DNA from: [Flexibacter] sp. ATCC 35103
GTDB lineage: Bacteria; Bacteroidota; Bacteroidia; Flavobacteriales; Flavobacteriaceae
Length of the DNA stretch: 64,000 nucleotides
NCBI RefSeq assembly: GCF_001975985.1
Contig: NZ_MTQF01000016.1
Span: 1 to 64,000, forward strand
Reading direction: 5' to 3'
Position numbers and translations under genes: made by a program. Below, piece by piece: positions 20,564 through 28,835 of the stretch. A model generated the notes under the pieces. The model saw only the letters and a list, made by a program, of their open reading frames with translations. It was not told the origin of the DNA and ran no database searches. The stretch's first letter is position 1, and the number at the start of each line of letters is the position of its first letter.

Positions 20564-20594
20564 CAAATTTAAAACTAATTAAAAGAGCAAGCAA
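20564..20594 (-). promoter_or_regulatory. purC promoter
   Basis: On the minus strand a -33 TTG (20592-20594), a 20-bp spacer and TAAATTTG (20564-20571) lie about 30 bp before the purC start codon. This matches the Bacteroidota consensus. Confidence 0.6.
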
Positions 20595-20606
20595 GTTTTT
20601 TAGTGG

Positions 20607-20780
20607 CAGTATTCAGTCACAGTCTCAGTAAAAGTTTTCTACTTTTCAGTCACAGTCTTTGTGTGAGCTTTGTCAAGTTAAAACCTTTAGAAAGCTTTAT
20701 CAGTACTTTCAAAATACTCTGTCAACTGTTTAACTGAGACTGAAAACTGAGACTGAGACTGTGACTGTGACTGAATACTG
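20607..20780. repeat. Long-range inverted CAGT repeat between purC and S9 peptidase gene
   Basis: An 18-base word (20607-20624, reading CAGTATTCAGTCACAGTC) is matched perfectly by its reverse complement at 20763-20780. Additional CAGTCACAGTCT and GAGACTGAGACTG words lie inside. The spacer is about 140 bp of ordinary AT-rich sequence. Confidence 0.8.
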
Positions 20781-20791
20781 AGACAGTAAAC

Positions 20792-23140
20792 TTATTTTTT
20801 CAACAAAGTCGAATTAAACAAATTCAAAATTCTACTGTATTCATCAATCCATGAATAGGTTTCTTTAAATCCGTGTGATTCAACCGGGAAAGAAGCAAGA
20901 GTCCAATTTTTCTTTTGTAATTCTATAAAACGCTGCGATAAGCGAACAATGTCTTTATATTCTACATTATCATCTACCATTCCGTGTAACATTACAAGGT
21001 TTCCTTTTAGATTATCTGCATAATAAATAGGAGAACTTTTTTTGTATGCTTCAGGATCTGTTTCAGGGAAATTTAAAATATTTCCTGTATATCCGTGATT
21101 GTAATGTGCCCAATCTGTAACAGAGCGCAATGCCGCACCAGATGCAAACTCACCAGGAGCTGTTAACATTCCCATTAAAGTAATAAATCCACCGTATGAA
21201 CCACCATAGATCCCTACTCTATTCGCGTCAATTCCGTATTTTTCTACTAAATATTTTTTCCCGTCTAAGTGATCAGATAAATCTTTTCCTCCCATAAAAC
21301 GGTATATTCCAGTTCTAAAATCACGTCCGTAACCATCACTTCCTCTATAATCAATATCCAAAACAGTGTAACCTAAATCAGTCAACATATTATGAAACAT
21401 ATATTCTCTGTAATAATTACTCCAATAGTTGTGTGCATTTTGTAAATAACCGGCACCGTGAACAAAAATTACGGCAGCTTTATTTGCATTTTCTGCTTTT
21501 GGCGTATATAATCTTGCGTTTACAGGAGTTCCGTCTTGTGCTTTGAATGTAATTACTTCCGGTTCTCTCCATTTATAACTTTTAAAACTCTCAGAAACTG
21601 AAGAAGAGATTTGTTGTAAAGTAGCATTCTTTTTATTATCGGCAATATAAAAATCCCATGGAATATTTTTATATGAATAACGTACTAAAAGTGATTTTTC
21701 ATCTGGCGAAACGACAACTTCATGCGCTCCGTCTTTTGTTAAAATTGGTTCTAAAACGCCACCTGTTGAAGCAAGTTTATAAAAATTTCTATTTCCCGGA
21801 TGTGTTGTATTTGTCGTTAAGTAGAATGCTTTTTTATCTTTGGATAAAGTGACATCACGAACTTCCCAATTCCCGCTTGTTAATTGTTTTTTGTTACCTG
21901 ATTTTAAATTATAGGTATATAAATGAGAATATCCCGTAGCTTCAGATTGAAAATAGATTGTTTCATTGTCTGCCAGAAAACCAAGCGTTCCTGAATCAAA
22001 AGAATACGACGGAATTCCCGGACCTGCAATCCACGCATCATCATGCTGATGTTCGATTTCTTTAAAAGTTCCGTTTTCAAGGTTTAAACTTACTAACCAT
22101 CTTTCTTTATTATCCTGACTTCTGATTTCTACAATTCCCAAAGATCCATCTTCATTATACACAGGAGCCTGAGCTACGATCAACTTATCTTCTTTGGCTT
22201 TGCTTTTTAAATTATCATAATCTTCGTAGTATTTTGGTGCATCCTGAATGTGACTTAAAGTCGAAAAATTCACGAAGTAAACCGTATCTTTTGCAACAGA
22301 ATAAATTCCGAATTTGGTCTTAACGAAATTAGCTGTAGAGACTTTAGTTTTTGTTTCAGGAGTCTGATTATAACCATCATCCGTTATAAAAACTTCCATT
22401 TTTTCTTTTTTAACCTCTGATTCTTCTACTAAACTAAAAGTGGCAAAATTTCCGTTTGGATTTGCTTTTAGATTGTAGAAATTATCTTTTCCATAAAAAT
22501 ATTCTTTAGCAAAATCAGATTTAACAGCTTTGCTTTTAGCAAGGTTCCACTGTTTTTTAGCTTCCTTATCTTTAATAAACTGAAACAATTCTTTTTGCTG
22601 CGTCTTCAAAAAAGAATCTTTTTCAGGAGTTTTTTCTTTTTTTACTCCTTTATTAAAGTTTGTTATTTGTAGAACTGTTCCTTCTTTAGCATTGTATTTA
22701 AAGATATTATCATTTTGCTCAAAGAATACTATTCCGGCATCTTTCCCTAATTCAAGATTGGAAATTGGAGTGCTTTGCTGCATGATTTTTTTAACCGATT
22801 TGGTAGTTATGCTATAAGAATACAAAGCACCTTTATCTGTGTAATAAACAATATCTGAATTTGCTTTTCTTTTAAAATCAAGTTTAGAAAAAGCTGCTTC
22901 TTTAGGTTCAACTAAAACAGGTTTTACTGCTCCTTTTTGCCATGCATATGTATTTGCGCCTAAATCATCTGTAGGATTCCATTCAAAATAAACCTTTTTA
23001 CCATCCAGAGACCAGCGTCCGTTTGTAGGTTGATTGCCAATAAAAGATTCGCCTTTCATTATTTCTTCTAATTTCAATGTTTGGCTTTTGCCCGATATTG
23101 AAAAAATTAAAAAGGCAAGGATAAAAATGTTTTTTGTCAT
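20792..23140 (-). CDS. S9 family prolyl oligopeptidase/dipeptidyl peptidase, exported
   Basis: About 782 residues from the ATG at 23140, chosen because it gives a signal peptide (TKNIFILAFLIFSISGKSQ); eight more codons are open upstream. A beta-propeller-like N-terminal region is followed by an alpha/beta-hydrolase domain with Ser in GIYGGSYGGF, Asp in MVDDNVEY and His in VESHGF. It cleaves short peptides, often after proline or alanine, in the periplasm. A -7 box lies at 23162-23169. Confidence 0.92.
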   Translation of the reverse strand: MTKNIFILAFLIFSISGKSQTLKLEEIMKGESFIGNQPTNGRWSLDGKKVYFEWNPTDDLGANTYAWQKGAVKPVLVEPKEAAFSKLDFKRKANSDIVYYTDKGALYSYSITTKSVKKIMQQSTPISNLELGKDAGIVFFEQNDNIFKYNAKEGTVLQITNFNKGVKKEKTPEKDSFLKTQQKELFQFIKDKEAKKQWNLAKSKAVKSDFAKEYFYGKDNFYNLKANPNGNFATFSLVEESEVKKEKMEVFITDDGYNQTPETKTKVSTANFVKTKFGIYSVAKDTVYFVNFSTLSHIQDAPKYYEDYDNLKSKAKEDKLIVAQAPVYNEDGSLGIVEIRSQDNKERWLVSLNLENGTFKEIEHQHDDAWIAGPGIPSYSFDSGTLGFLADNETIYFQSEATGYSHLYTYNLKSGNKKQLTSGNWEVRDVTLSKDKKAFYLTTNTTHPGNRNFYKLASTGGVLEPILTKDGAHEVVVSPDEKSLLVRYSYKNIPWDFYIADNKKNATLQQISSSVSESFKSYKWREPEVITFKAQDGTPVNARLYTPKAENANKAAVIFVHGAGYLQNAHNYWSNYYREYMFHNMLTDLGYTVLDIDYRGSDGYGRDFRTGIYRFMGGKDLSDHLDGKKYLVEKYGIDANRVGIYGGSYGGFITLMGMLTAPGEFASGAALRSVTDWAHYNHGYTGNILNFPETDPEAYKKSSPIYYADNLKGNLVMLHGMVDDNVEYKDIVRLSQRFIELQKKNWTLASFPVESHGFKETYSWIDEYSRILNLFNSTLLKK

Positions 23141-23161
23141 GGTATTAGTTTTTTGAGAAAA

Positions 23162-23169
23162 CAAAAATA
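23162..23169 (-). promoter_or_regulatory. Putative -7 box of the S9 peptidase gene
   Basis: TATTTTTG on the minus strand, 22 bp before the start codon at 23140. It supports that start, because the longer ORF start (23164) would fall inside the box. Confidence 0.45.
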
Positions 23170-23247
23170 CACTTTGAAAATTATTAAAAAAATGTTTTTA
23201 TCAATTGCTTGCGAAATTCTTTGCATTATATGCATTCAACAAAAAAA

Positions 23248-23273
23248 ATCCTTGAAGAAATATCTCCAAGGAT
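23248..23273 (-). terminator. Terminator of the HAD phosphatase gene
   Basis: The stem ATCCTTG / CAAGGAT is followed by a run of T on the minus strand, about 75 bp beyond the phosphatase stop codon. Confidence 0.75.
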
Positions 23274-23346
23274 CCTATTTTTATTAAAAGTCTAAAATTC
23301 TAATTCTAAACCATTAAAATTTATAGTTGCATCGTATCGTTTTTAA

Positions 23347-24177
23347 TTAACTTGAAGCTAACTCTTTATTTAAAATTTTCGAGGCAATATATCTTGCTAC
23401 GCCATCTTCGGCATTTGTTTTAATTACTTCTAAGTTTGGTAAAGTTTCTTTTAATAAAGCGGGTGCATTACCCATTATCAAACCTTTTCCTGATGCAGAT
23501 AACATTTGAACATCGTTGAAACCATCTCCAAAAGAAACCGCTTCATCAAGAGTAAAACCTTCTCGTTCTAATACTTGCTCAATCGAAACTGCTTTATCAA
23601 TAGATTTATCCATAAACTCTAAACAAGTTGGCAAGCTAAAAGCATGATGCAAATGTTCTGAAGAATTGGCCAATACATCATCTTTTAATTTTACTAATTT
23701 TTCATGATTATCACAAGAGAAGAAAATTTTAATCGCACCAAAATCTTCCAGCGTTTTATAATCAACCAATTCCGGATGGTATTTTAAATCGGCTTGAAAA
23801 GCATTCAGTTTTTCACTCCATTTATTGGTTTGCCAAACATTTTCCTTGAATAAAACTACGGTGATTTCAGGATCAATCTCAACATTTAATGCTGCTTTTA
23901 CAACATCACTATTTAAGTTAAAAGCAAACAGTTCTTCCTTTTCAGGCGAATGAATTCTGGCTCCGTTTGAACTTACCAGATAAACCGGAACATTAAGTGT
24001 TTCGATAATTGCCATTGCATCAAGATGATGACGTCCTGTAGCAACAACAATAAGATAATTTTGACTGTGAAGTTCCTGAAAAACTGATTTTGTATAATCT
24101 GATATTCTGTGTTGAGGATTTAGCAAAGTTCCGTCAAGGTCACTTACTACAACTTTTATATTTTTAAGTTTTGTCAT
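23347..24177 (-). CDS. Cof-type HAD-IIB family sugar/nucleotide phosphatase
   Basis: About 276 residues from the ATG at 24177. Motif I is DLDGTLL with the nucleophilic Asp. A Cof-type cap domain lies in the middle. Motif IV is SFGDGFNDVQML, and the loop GLIMGNAP follows it. Members dephosphorylate small phosphorylated metabolites; the substrate is not deducible. A promoter fits 20 bp spacing (24204-24234). Confidence 0.9.
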   Translation of the reverse strand: MTKLKNIKVVVSDLDGTLLNPQHRISDYTKSVFQELHSQNYLIVVATGRHHLDAMAIIETLNVPVYLVSSNGARIHSPEKEELFAFNLNSDVVKAALNVEIDPEITVVLFKENVWQTNKWSEKLNAFQADLKYHPELVDYKTLEDFGAIKIFFSCDNHEKLVKLKDDVLANSSEHLHHAFSLPTCLEFMDKSIDKAVSIEQVLEREGFTLDEAVSFGDGFNDVQMLSASGKGLIMGNAPALLKETLPNLEVIKTNAEDGVARYIASKILNKELASS

Positions 24178-24203
24178 ATTAAAGATCAAGTATTTATGAT
24201 GAG

Positions 24204-24234
24204 CAAATTTAAGGTTTTACCGTTAGAAGAGCAA
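24204..24234 (-). promoter_or_regulatory. Promoter of the HAD phosphatase gene
   Basis: On the minus strand, TTG (24232-24234), 20 bp, then TAAATTTG (24204-24211), 26 bp before the start codon. Confidence 0.6.
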
Positions 24235-24316
24235 AGATAAACATGCTTTAAAGCCTATATTATAGTAAGTTTATTATTTATTTAACTATTTCGTCAAATA
24301 CTGAATTTTAAATAAT

Positions 24317-24679
24317 TTAAACTTTGATAATTCCTGTTTTATACAAATTCAAAGCTTTTTGAAGAATGGCTTCTATTTTTTTCAGATCAAAATCTTCCTT
24401 ACTATCCAGCATCATAATTTTCATTCGGGAACGATTTTCCTGAATCAAAAAAGGTTCATCAAAATATTTTCCTTCAACAATACCAATATAAGGTTGTTTC
24501 GTTTTTTTATGAATCCATAAATAGCAGAACATTTTTTGTTTGTAGCAAAAAAAGGGCATTCCGTATTTTAGAACATTTGTAATGTCTGGGTCATGTTTTA
24601 GAATAATTTCTTTCAATGCAAGAAATATCCCTTTTATAGGTTCTTCTTGTTTTAGGTAGAAATCATCAAGTTGTTTCAT
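24317..24679 (-). CDS. DUF1801 family protein
   Basis: 120 residues resembling the DUF1801/YdhG-like small domain: LKEIILKHDPDITNVLKYG, then an aromatic MPFFCY segment and IGIVEGKYF. The fold is known in the family but the function is not. The start overlaps the stop of the upstream lipoprotein gene by 4 bases, so the two are translationally coupled. Confidence 0.8.
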   Translation of the reverse strand: MKQLDDFYLKQEEPIKGIFLALKEIILKHDPDITNVLKYGMPFFCYKQKMFCYLWIHKKTKQPYIGIVEGKYFDEPFLIQENRSRMKIMMLDSKEDFDLKKIEAILQKALNLYKTGIIKV

Positions 24680-25161
24680 TTTTTAATCTTTGGAGTTCCG
24701 GCAAAAACAATTTTTAATGTATCAGGACATTTTGAACTTGCTTTAAGTTTATAAATTAATGAATCATTTTTTATGTAAAATTTTTCTTTTAAAAATATTG
24801 CAAAAGAACCATTATTACTTGGATCACAATTTGGAATTGTTAGCACATCTTTTCTATTATTTTCTCCAAAAGAAATACATTCAATAAACGGAAACATTTT
24901 ATAGCATGTGTCACTAGTTGTACTATTTAATTCTATCGAATCACCAATTATTTTCCAATTCCCTTTAGAGACAACTCTCCAATCACAACCTGCACTTTTA
25001 TAATAAAAAGTACTATCTTTCTTAATTACAATACTTGATTCTCCTGGAATAATATATTCTGTATCATACCAAGTTCCAACAAATTTACTAACAGGAATTT
25101 CTGATTTTCTACATGAAATCAAACAGATAATTAATAAGAAAGCCAATATTCTAATTTTCAT
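24676..25161 (-). CDS. Hypothetical lipoprotein
   Basis: 161 residues. The N-terminus MKIRILAFLLIICLISC is a lipoprotein signal with lipobox LISC. The mature part has a GTWYDTEYIIPGE segment and alternating beta strands, like lipocalin-type stress or sensor lipoproteins of Bacteroidota, and several cysteines (CDWR, DTCYK, IECIS, IPNCD). I do not recognise a specific family. It is co-transcribed with the DUF1801 gene. Confidence 0.65.
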   Translation of the reverse strand: MKIRILAFLLIICLISCRKSEIPVSKFVGTWYDTEYIIPGESSIVIKKDSTFYYKSAGCDWRVVSKGNWKIIGDSIELNSTTSDTCYKMFPFIECISFGENNRKDVLTIPNCDPSNNGSFAIFLKEKFYIKNDSLIYKLKASSKCPDTLKIVFAGTPKIKK

Positions 25162-25189
25162 CTAATTGCTATTGAAATTTTACAAAAAA

Positions 25190-25238
25190 AATATTCGTTT
25201 TACACACTCCTTATAAAGATATGTATAAAACGAATATT
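25190..25238 (-). terminator. Terminator of the phoH-like gene
   Basis: A perfect 13-base stem (AATATTCGTTTTA / TAAAACGAATATT) with a 23-base loop and a T-run on the minus strand, about 65 bp after the phoH-like stop. Confidence 0.7.
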
Positions 25239-25303
25239 ATTAAACATCAAAACACACTTCACGATTTACATTTGACATTTCAAAAAAAAATCATTTCACG
25301 AAA

Positions 25304-26254
25304 TTAATCGTGATTTTCTATTTGTTTATAAGCATCAATTACCTTTTTGACTAATCTGTGACGTACGATATCTTTATCATCCAGATAAATAATACCAATT
25401 CCGTCAACATCTTTCAAAACCAAAATAGCTTCTTTAAGACCGGAAATAGTTCTGCGTGGTAAATCGACCTGTCCGGGATCGCCTGTAATCATGAATTTGG
25501 CATTTTTTCCCATACGGGTCAAAAACATTTTCATTTGCGAGTGTGTTGTATTCTGGGCTTCATCCAGGATTACAAAAGCATTATCAAGCGTACGACCACG
25601 CATAAATGCCAATGGTGCAATTTGTATAATTCCTTTTAAAATGTAATCTTCGAGCTTTTCGTTTGGCAGCATATCTCGCAAAGCATCATAAAGAGGCTGC
25701 ATATACGGATCCAGTTTTTCTTTCATATCGCCGGGTAAAAAACCAAGATTTTCTCCTGCTTCTACCGCCGGACGCGTCAGTATGATCCTTTTTACTTCTT
25801 TGTCTTTAAGAGCTTTAACAGCCATTGCCACACCTGTATACGTTTTTCCTGTTCCAGCCGGGCCAACAGCAAATACCATATCATTTTTCTTAATAGTATC
25901 TACCAGTAATTGCTGGTTAGGCGTCATGGCTTTAATTAATTTACCGCCAACTCCATGAACTAATATTTTGTCATGATCGTATGATTTTTTTTCATCCTGA
26001 CCATCACTCATAATTACGCGTTCAATTACATTATCGTCAATGTTGTTGTATCGGGTAAAATGAAGCATAAGCCTCTGAAATCTTTTTTCGAATTCATCTA
26101 AAACTTCTTTTTCGCCAAATGCTTTCAAAGTGGTACCTCTCGCTACGATTTTAAGCTTTGGGTAATACTTTTTAATTATTTCAAGATGAGTGTCTTGAGC
26201 GCCCCAAAAGTCTTTTGGAGCGATGTCTATGAGCTCGATAATTCTTTCGTTCAA
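25304..26254 (-). CDS. PhoH family NTPase
   Basis: 316 residues. Walker A is GPAGTGKTYTG and Walker B is FVILDEAQNT, with sensor motif MITGDPGQVDLP, all in the PhoH order. An N-terminal KH-like segment precedes the ATPase. The start codon is TTG at 26252-26254: upstream the frame closes within three codons, and the next ATG would delete most of the N-terminal domain. PhoH proteins are cytosolic ATPases linked to RNA metabolism; the exact role is unsettled. Confidence 0.92.
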   Translation of the reverse strand: MNERIIELIDIAPKDFWGAQDTHLEIIKKYYPKLKIVARGTTLKAFGEKEVLDEFEKRFQRLMLHFTRYNNIDDNVIERVIMSDGQDEKKSYDHDKILVHGVGGKLIKAMTPNQQLLVDTIKKNDMVFAVGPAGTGKTYTGVAMAVKALKDKEVKRIILTRPAVEAGENLGFLPGDMKEKLDPYMQPLYDALRDMLPNEKLEDYILKGIIQIAPLAFMRGRTLDNAFVILDEAQNTTHSQMKMFLTRMGKNAKFMITGDPGQVDLPRRTISGLKEAILVLKDVDGIGIIYLDDKDIVRHRLVKKVIDAYKQIENHD

Positions 26255-26326
26255 ATGAGTTAATTTTAAATTAAAAATAAATCAGTTTTATAATCTGTGG
26301 TTGTCGGGTGTTTTTTTAGTTTAAAG

Positions 26327-26378
26327 TTTTCAGTGCCAGTTTTCAGCCACTGCGACTGAGACTAAATACTGAGACTAT
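26327..26378. repeat. CAGT/GACTGAGAC repeat tract upstream of phoH-like and SAM hydrolase genes
   Basis: The stretch contains CAGTGCCAGTTTTCAG followed by GCGACTGAGAC and ACTGAGACT words. It is a further member of the family at 19453 and 20607. It lies between two divergent genes. Confidence 0.6.
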
Positions 26379-26424
26379 AAATATAATTTGTATTTTCTTT
26401 CTTTCATTTTGCAATTACTATTAT

Positions 26425-26432
26425 TAGCTTTG
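26425..26432 (+). promoter_or_regulatory. Putative -7 box of the SAM hydrolase family gene
   Basis: TAGCTTTG matches TAnnTTTG, 59 bp before the start codon. A -33 element at the right distance was not found. Confidence 0.35.
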
Positions 26433-26491
26433 CATTTCTCAAATTTAATGAAAATTAGATTTAAATACTACCAATAGTTATAAACAAAATT

Positions 26492-27319
26492 ATGTCAATA
26501 ATTACCCTCACTACCGATTACGGCTTAAAAGACCACTTTGTTGGTTCTCTAAAGGGTAAAATATTATCTGAGTATCCGGAAGCTGCAATTATTGACATTT
26601 CGCATGACATTGATCCATTTAACACTGCCGAAGCAAGTTACATTCTGGGAGCGTCTTATTTAAGTTTCCCAAAAGGAACCGTACACTTAATTGGTGTAGA
26701 TATTGAACGCAATAAAGAAAATCAGCATATTGCCATGCAATGGAATGATCATTACTTTATATGTGCTGATAATGGTATTTTAAGTATGCTTACCCAAAAA
26801 ATTGTTCCGCAAAAAATTGTTGCGATTAATATTCATGATCGTTTTCCGAGCGAATCAAGTGATTTAGATATTTTTATTCAGGTTGCCTGTCACATTTCCA
26901 AAGGCGGTTTATTGAATGTTATTGGAAAAGAAATCACTGAAATAAAGCAAATCACAGAGCTGCAGCCTGTAGTGTCGAACGACGGAAATTCTATAAAAGG
27001 ATATGTAATTTACATTGATCATTTTGGAAACGTTGTAACTAATATTTCCAAAAGACAGTTTCTGGAAATAGCTAAAGGACGTCCGTACGAGATTGTAATG
27101 AAACCTAAAAGCATTAAGACAATTTTGCCTAATTATTCTGCAATTGCGACTTCTGATAAATATCCAATCAAAACCTATGAAGGTGAAAAATTAGCCATTT
27201 TTAATGAAGCAGGATTTCTTGAAATTGCTATTTTCAGAAGTAATCCTTCAAAAGTAGGTTCTGCAAATAGTTTATTAGGATTGAATTACCGAGACGTGAT
27301 TACGATTAAGTTTAATTAA
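26492..27319 (+). CDS. S-adenosyl-L-methionine hydrolase/halogenase family protein (DUF62)
   Basis: 275 residues with both domains of the SAM hydroxide adenosyltransferase/fluorinase family: N-terminal ITLTTDYGLKDHFVG and IIDISHDIDPF, and C-terminal IDHFGNVVTNIS. Non-halogenating members split SAM to adenosine and methionine. I see no reason to call this a halogenase, because the N-terminal motif is the hydrolase form. Divergent from the PhoH gene. Confidence 0.88.
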   Translation: MSIITLTTDYGLKDHFVGSLKGKILSEYPEAAIIDISHDIDPFNTAEASYILGASYLSFPKGTVHLIGVDIERNKENQHIAMQWNDHYFICADNGILSMLTQKIVPQKIVAINIHDRFPSESSDLDIFIQVACHISKGGLLNVIGKEITEIKQITELQPVVSNDGNSIKGYVIYIDHFGNVVTNISKRQFLEIAKGRPYEIVMKPKSIKTILPNYSAIATSDKYPIKTYEGEKLAIFNEAGFLEIAIFRSNPSKVGSANSLLGLNYRDVITIKFN

Positions 27320-27662
27320 TATTTTAGATTTTAGATTCTTTCGATAACGAAAAAATGGCGCGCAGATTTAACTGATTTAAGCAGATTTACACAGATTTTT
27401 ACTCTTATTTTTATTCTCATTTTTGTCATTCTGAGGAACGAAGAATCTCCGCAAGTAACTCTACTATAAAATCGCCAATCTTTATGGAATTTCTCGTGTG
27501 ATCTCTCCTCTGTCTAGATGACAATATTGAGCTAAAACTATACTTTCATAATATTTTAAATTTTCCTAAAAAGAACAATGAATTTTGGTATTTTTGCGCA
27601 CCTGAAATACTTTTAGATTCAACAAATCTAAAATCTACAATCAATAATCTAAAATTGAATAC
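27320..27662. repeat. Composite intergenic repeat bracketed by TAGATTTTAGATT inverted words
   Basis: A perfect 13-base word at 27325-27337 is mirrored at 27625-27637. Between them lie two other repeat-type segments: a GCAGATTTAACTGATTTAAG / ACACAGATTT segment and a CATTCTGAGGAACGAAGAAT segment, both words typical of dispersed Bacteroidota intergenic repeats. No gene is seen. A -7 box for the next gene is embedded at 27589-27596. Confidence 0.65.
27589..27596 (+). promoter_or_regulatory. Putative -7 box of the monooxygenase-like gene
   Basis: TATTTTTG matches the consensus, 66 bp upstream of the start at 27663. No clear -33 TTG. Confidence 0.35.
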
Positions 27663-27959
27663 ATGTTTGTCCGAATAGTAAAAATGAGTTTTCACGAAGA
27701 AAAAATTCCTGATTTCCTGGAGAATTTTGAATCCGTGAAAGACAAAATACGAAATGCAGAAGGAAATCGTTTTTTAGAATTGTATCAGGATAAAAATGAC
27801 AAATGCATATTTTTTACTTACAGTTATTGGGAAACCGAAGAAGATTTAGAAAATTACAGACAATCTGAACTTTTTAACACCGTTTGGAGTTTTACAAAAC
27901 AATTGTTTAATGCAAAACCGGAAGCCTGGAGTGTGGACAAAGTTGTTAGTTTAGTTTAA
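27663..27959 (+). CDS. Antibiotic biosynthesis monooxygenase-like (ABM) domain protein
   Basis: 98 residues with the ferredoxin-like ABM pattern: FVRIVKMSFHEEKIPDFLENF, GNRFLELYQDK, FFTYSYWETEEDLENYRQSELF. Members are small dimeric oxygenases or ligand binders; despite the family name there is no reason to link it to antibiotic synthesis here. The gene's last codons run into the palindromic repeat starting at 27952. Confidence 0.82.
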   Translation: MFVRIVKMSFHEEKIPDFLENFESVKDKIRNAEGNRFLELYQDKNDKCIFFTYSYWETEEDLENYRQSELFNTVWSFTKQLFNAKPEAWSVDKVVSLV

Positions 27960-28080
27960 AGTTTCAGGTTTCAAGTTACTTGAACAACCTAAAATTTTAC
28001 CGCAAAGAACGCAAAGATTATATTTAAAAGGTTTTAGAAAATACAAAGTTCGCAAAGCTGTAGCAACTTGAAACCTGAAA
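27952..28080. repeat. Palindromic repeat with TTTCAGGTTTCAAGTT arms
   Basis: Perfect 16-base arms at 27962-27977 and 28065-28080. Inside are CCGCAAAGAACGCAAAG and AAAGTTCGCAAAG words, also mutually related. The left end (27952-27976) is identical over 25 bases to a segment inside the mnmE coding sequence (36682-36706). Related words recur at 31951-31980. Confidence 0.85.
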
Positions 28081-28109
28081 CAAAAAAACCTGAAACAAAA
28101 TAAAGTTAC

Positions 28110-28835
28110 ATGAAATCAATCATTTTACGAGAAATAAAATCCTTTTTTGGCTCTCCTATTGGCTATTTGGTCATTGCTGTTTTCTTAATTAGCAACGGAC
28201 TATTTTTATGGGTATTCGAAGGAGATTATAACATATTAAATACCGGTTATGCTGATTTGACTCCGTTTTTTACATTGGCGCCATGGATTTTGATTTTCCT
28301 TATTCCGGCGGTTACCATGAGAAGTTTCTCTGATGAAAAAAAACAAGGAACACTTGAATTGCTTTTAACCAAACCATTATCTGTTTGGGAAATTGTAAAC
28401 GGAAAATTTTTAGGTTCTCTCCTATTAATCGTTTTGGCAATTATACCAACATTTATATATGTAAAAGTAATTTCGAACTTAGGTTCACCTGAGGGAAACA
28501 TCGATATGGGAAGCACAATAGGTTCTTATTTTGGATTATTATTCCTCATTGCCGCTTATTCTGCAATCGGAATTTTCACTTCTACCCTATCCGAAAATCA
28601 AATTGTGGCTTTTATTATTGCCGTTTTTTTATGTTTTATCTTTTATTTTGGTTTTGAAGGTTTGGCCTCATTGATACCAGGATCGTCTACTATTATTTCT
28701 TTGTTTGGAATGCAGGATCATTTTAAAAGTATGAGTCGGGGTGTGATCGATACCCGCGATGTCATTTATTTTTTAAGCATCACAGTATTATTTTTGTCTC
28801 TTACTGTTTATCAATTAAAATCTTTTAAAGCATAA
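28110..28835 (+). CDS. gldF: Gliding motility ABC transporter permease GldF
   Basis: 241 residues, about six transmembrane segments. The start (MKSIILREIKSFFGSPIGYL) and the loop TMRSFSDEKKQGTLELLLTKP are typical of GldF. GldF and GldG form the membrane part of an ABC transporter with GldA and are needed for gliding in flavobacteria. The stop overlaps the gldG start by one base (TAATG). Confidence 0.93.
   Translation: MKSIILREIKSFFGSPIGYLVIAVFLISNGLFLWVFEGDYNILNTGYADLTPFFTLAPWILIFLIPAVTMRSFSDEKKQGTLELLLTKPLSVWEIVNGKFLGSLLLIVLAIIPTFIYVKVISNLGSPEGNIDMGSTIGSYFGLLFLIAAYSAIGIFTSTLSENQIVAFIIAVFLCFIFYFGFEGLASLIPGSSTIISLFGMQDHFKSMSRGVIDTRDVIYFLSITVLFLSLTVYQLKSFKA

Noticed and set aside
26492..27319. 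SAM family protein as a fluorinase or chlorinase
   Set aside because: No halogenase-specific features are seen and no halometabolite genes are nearby; the hydrolase branch is far more common.
27663..27959. The ABM-type protein as a part of antibiotic synthesis
   Set aside because: It is 16 kb from the NRPS cluster among core genes, and the family name is historical.
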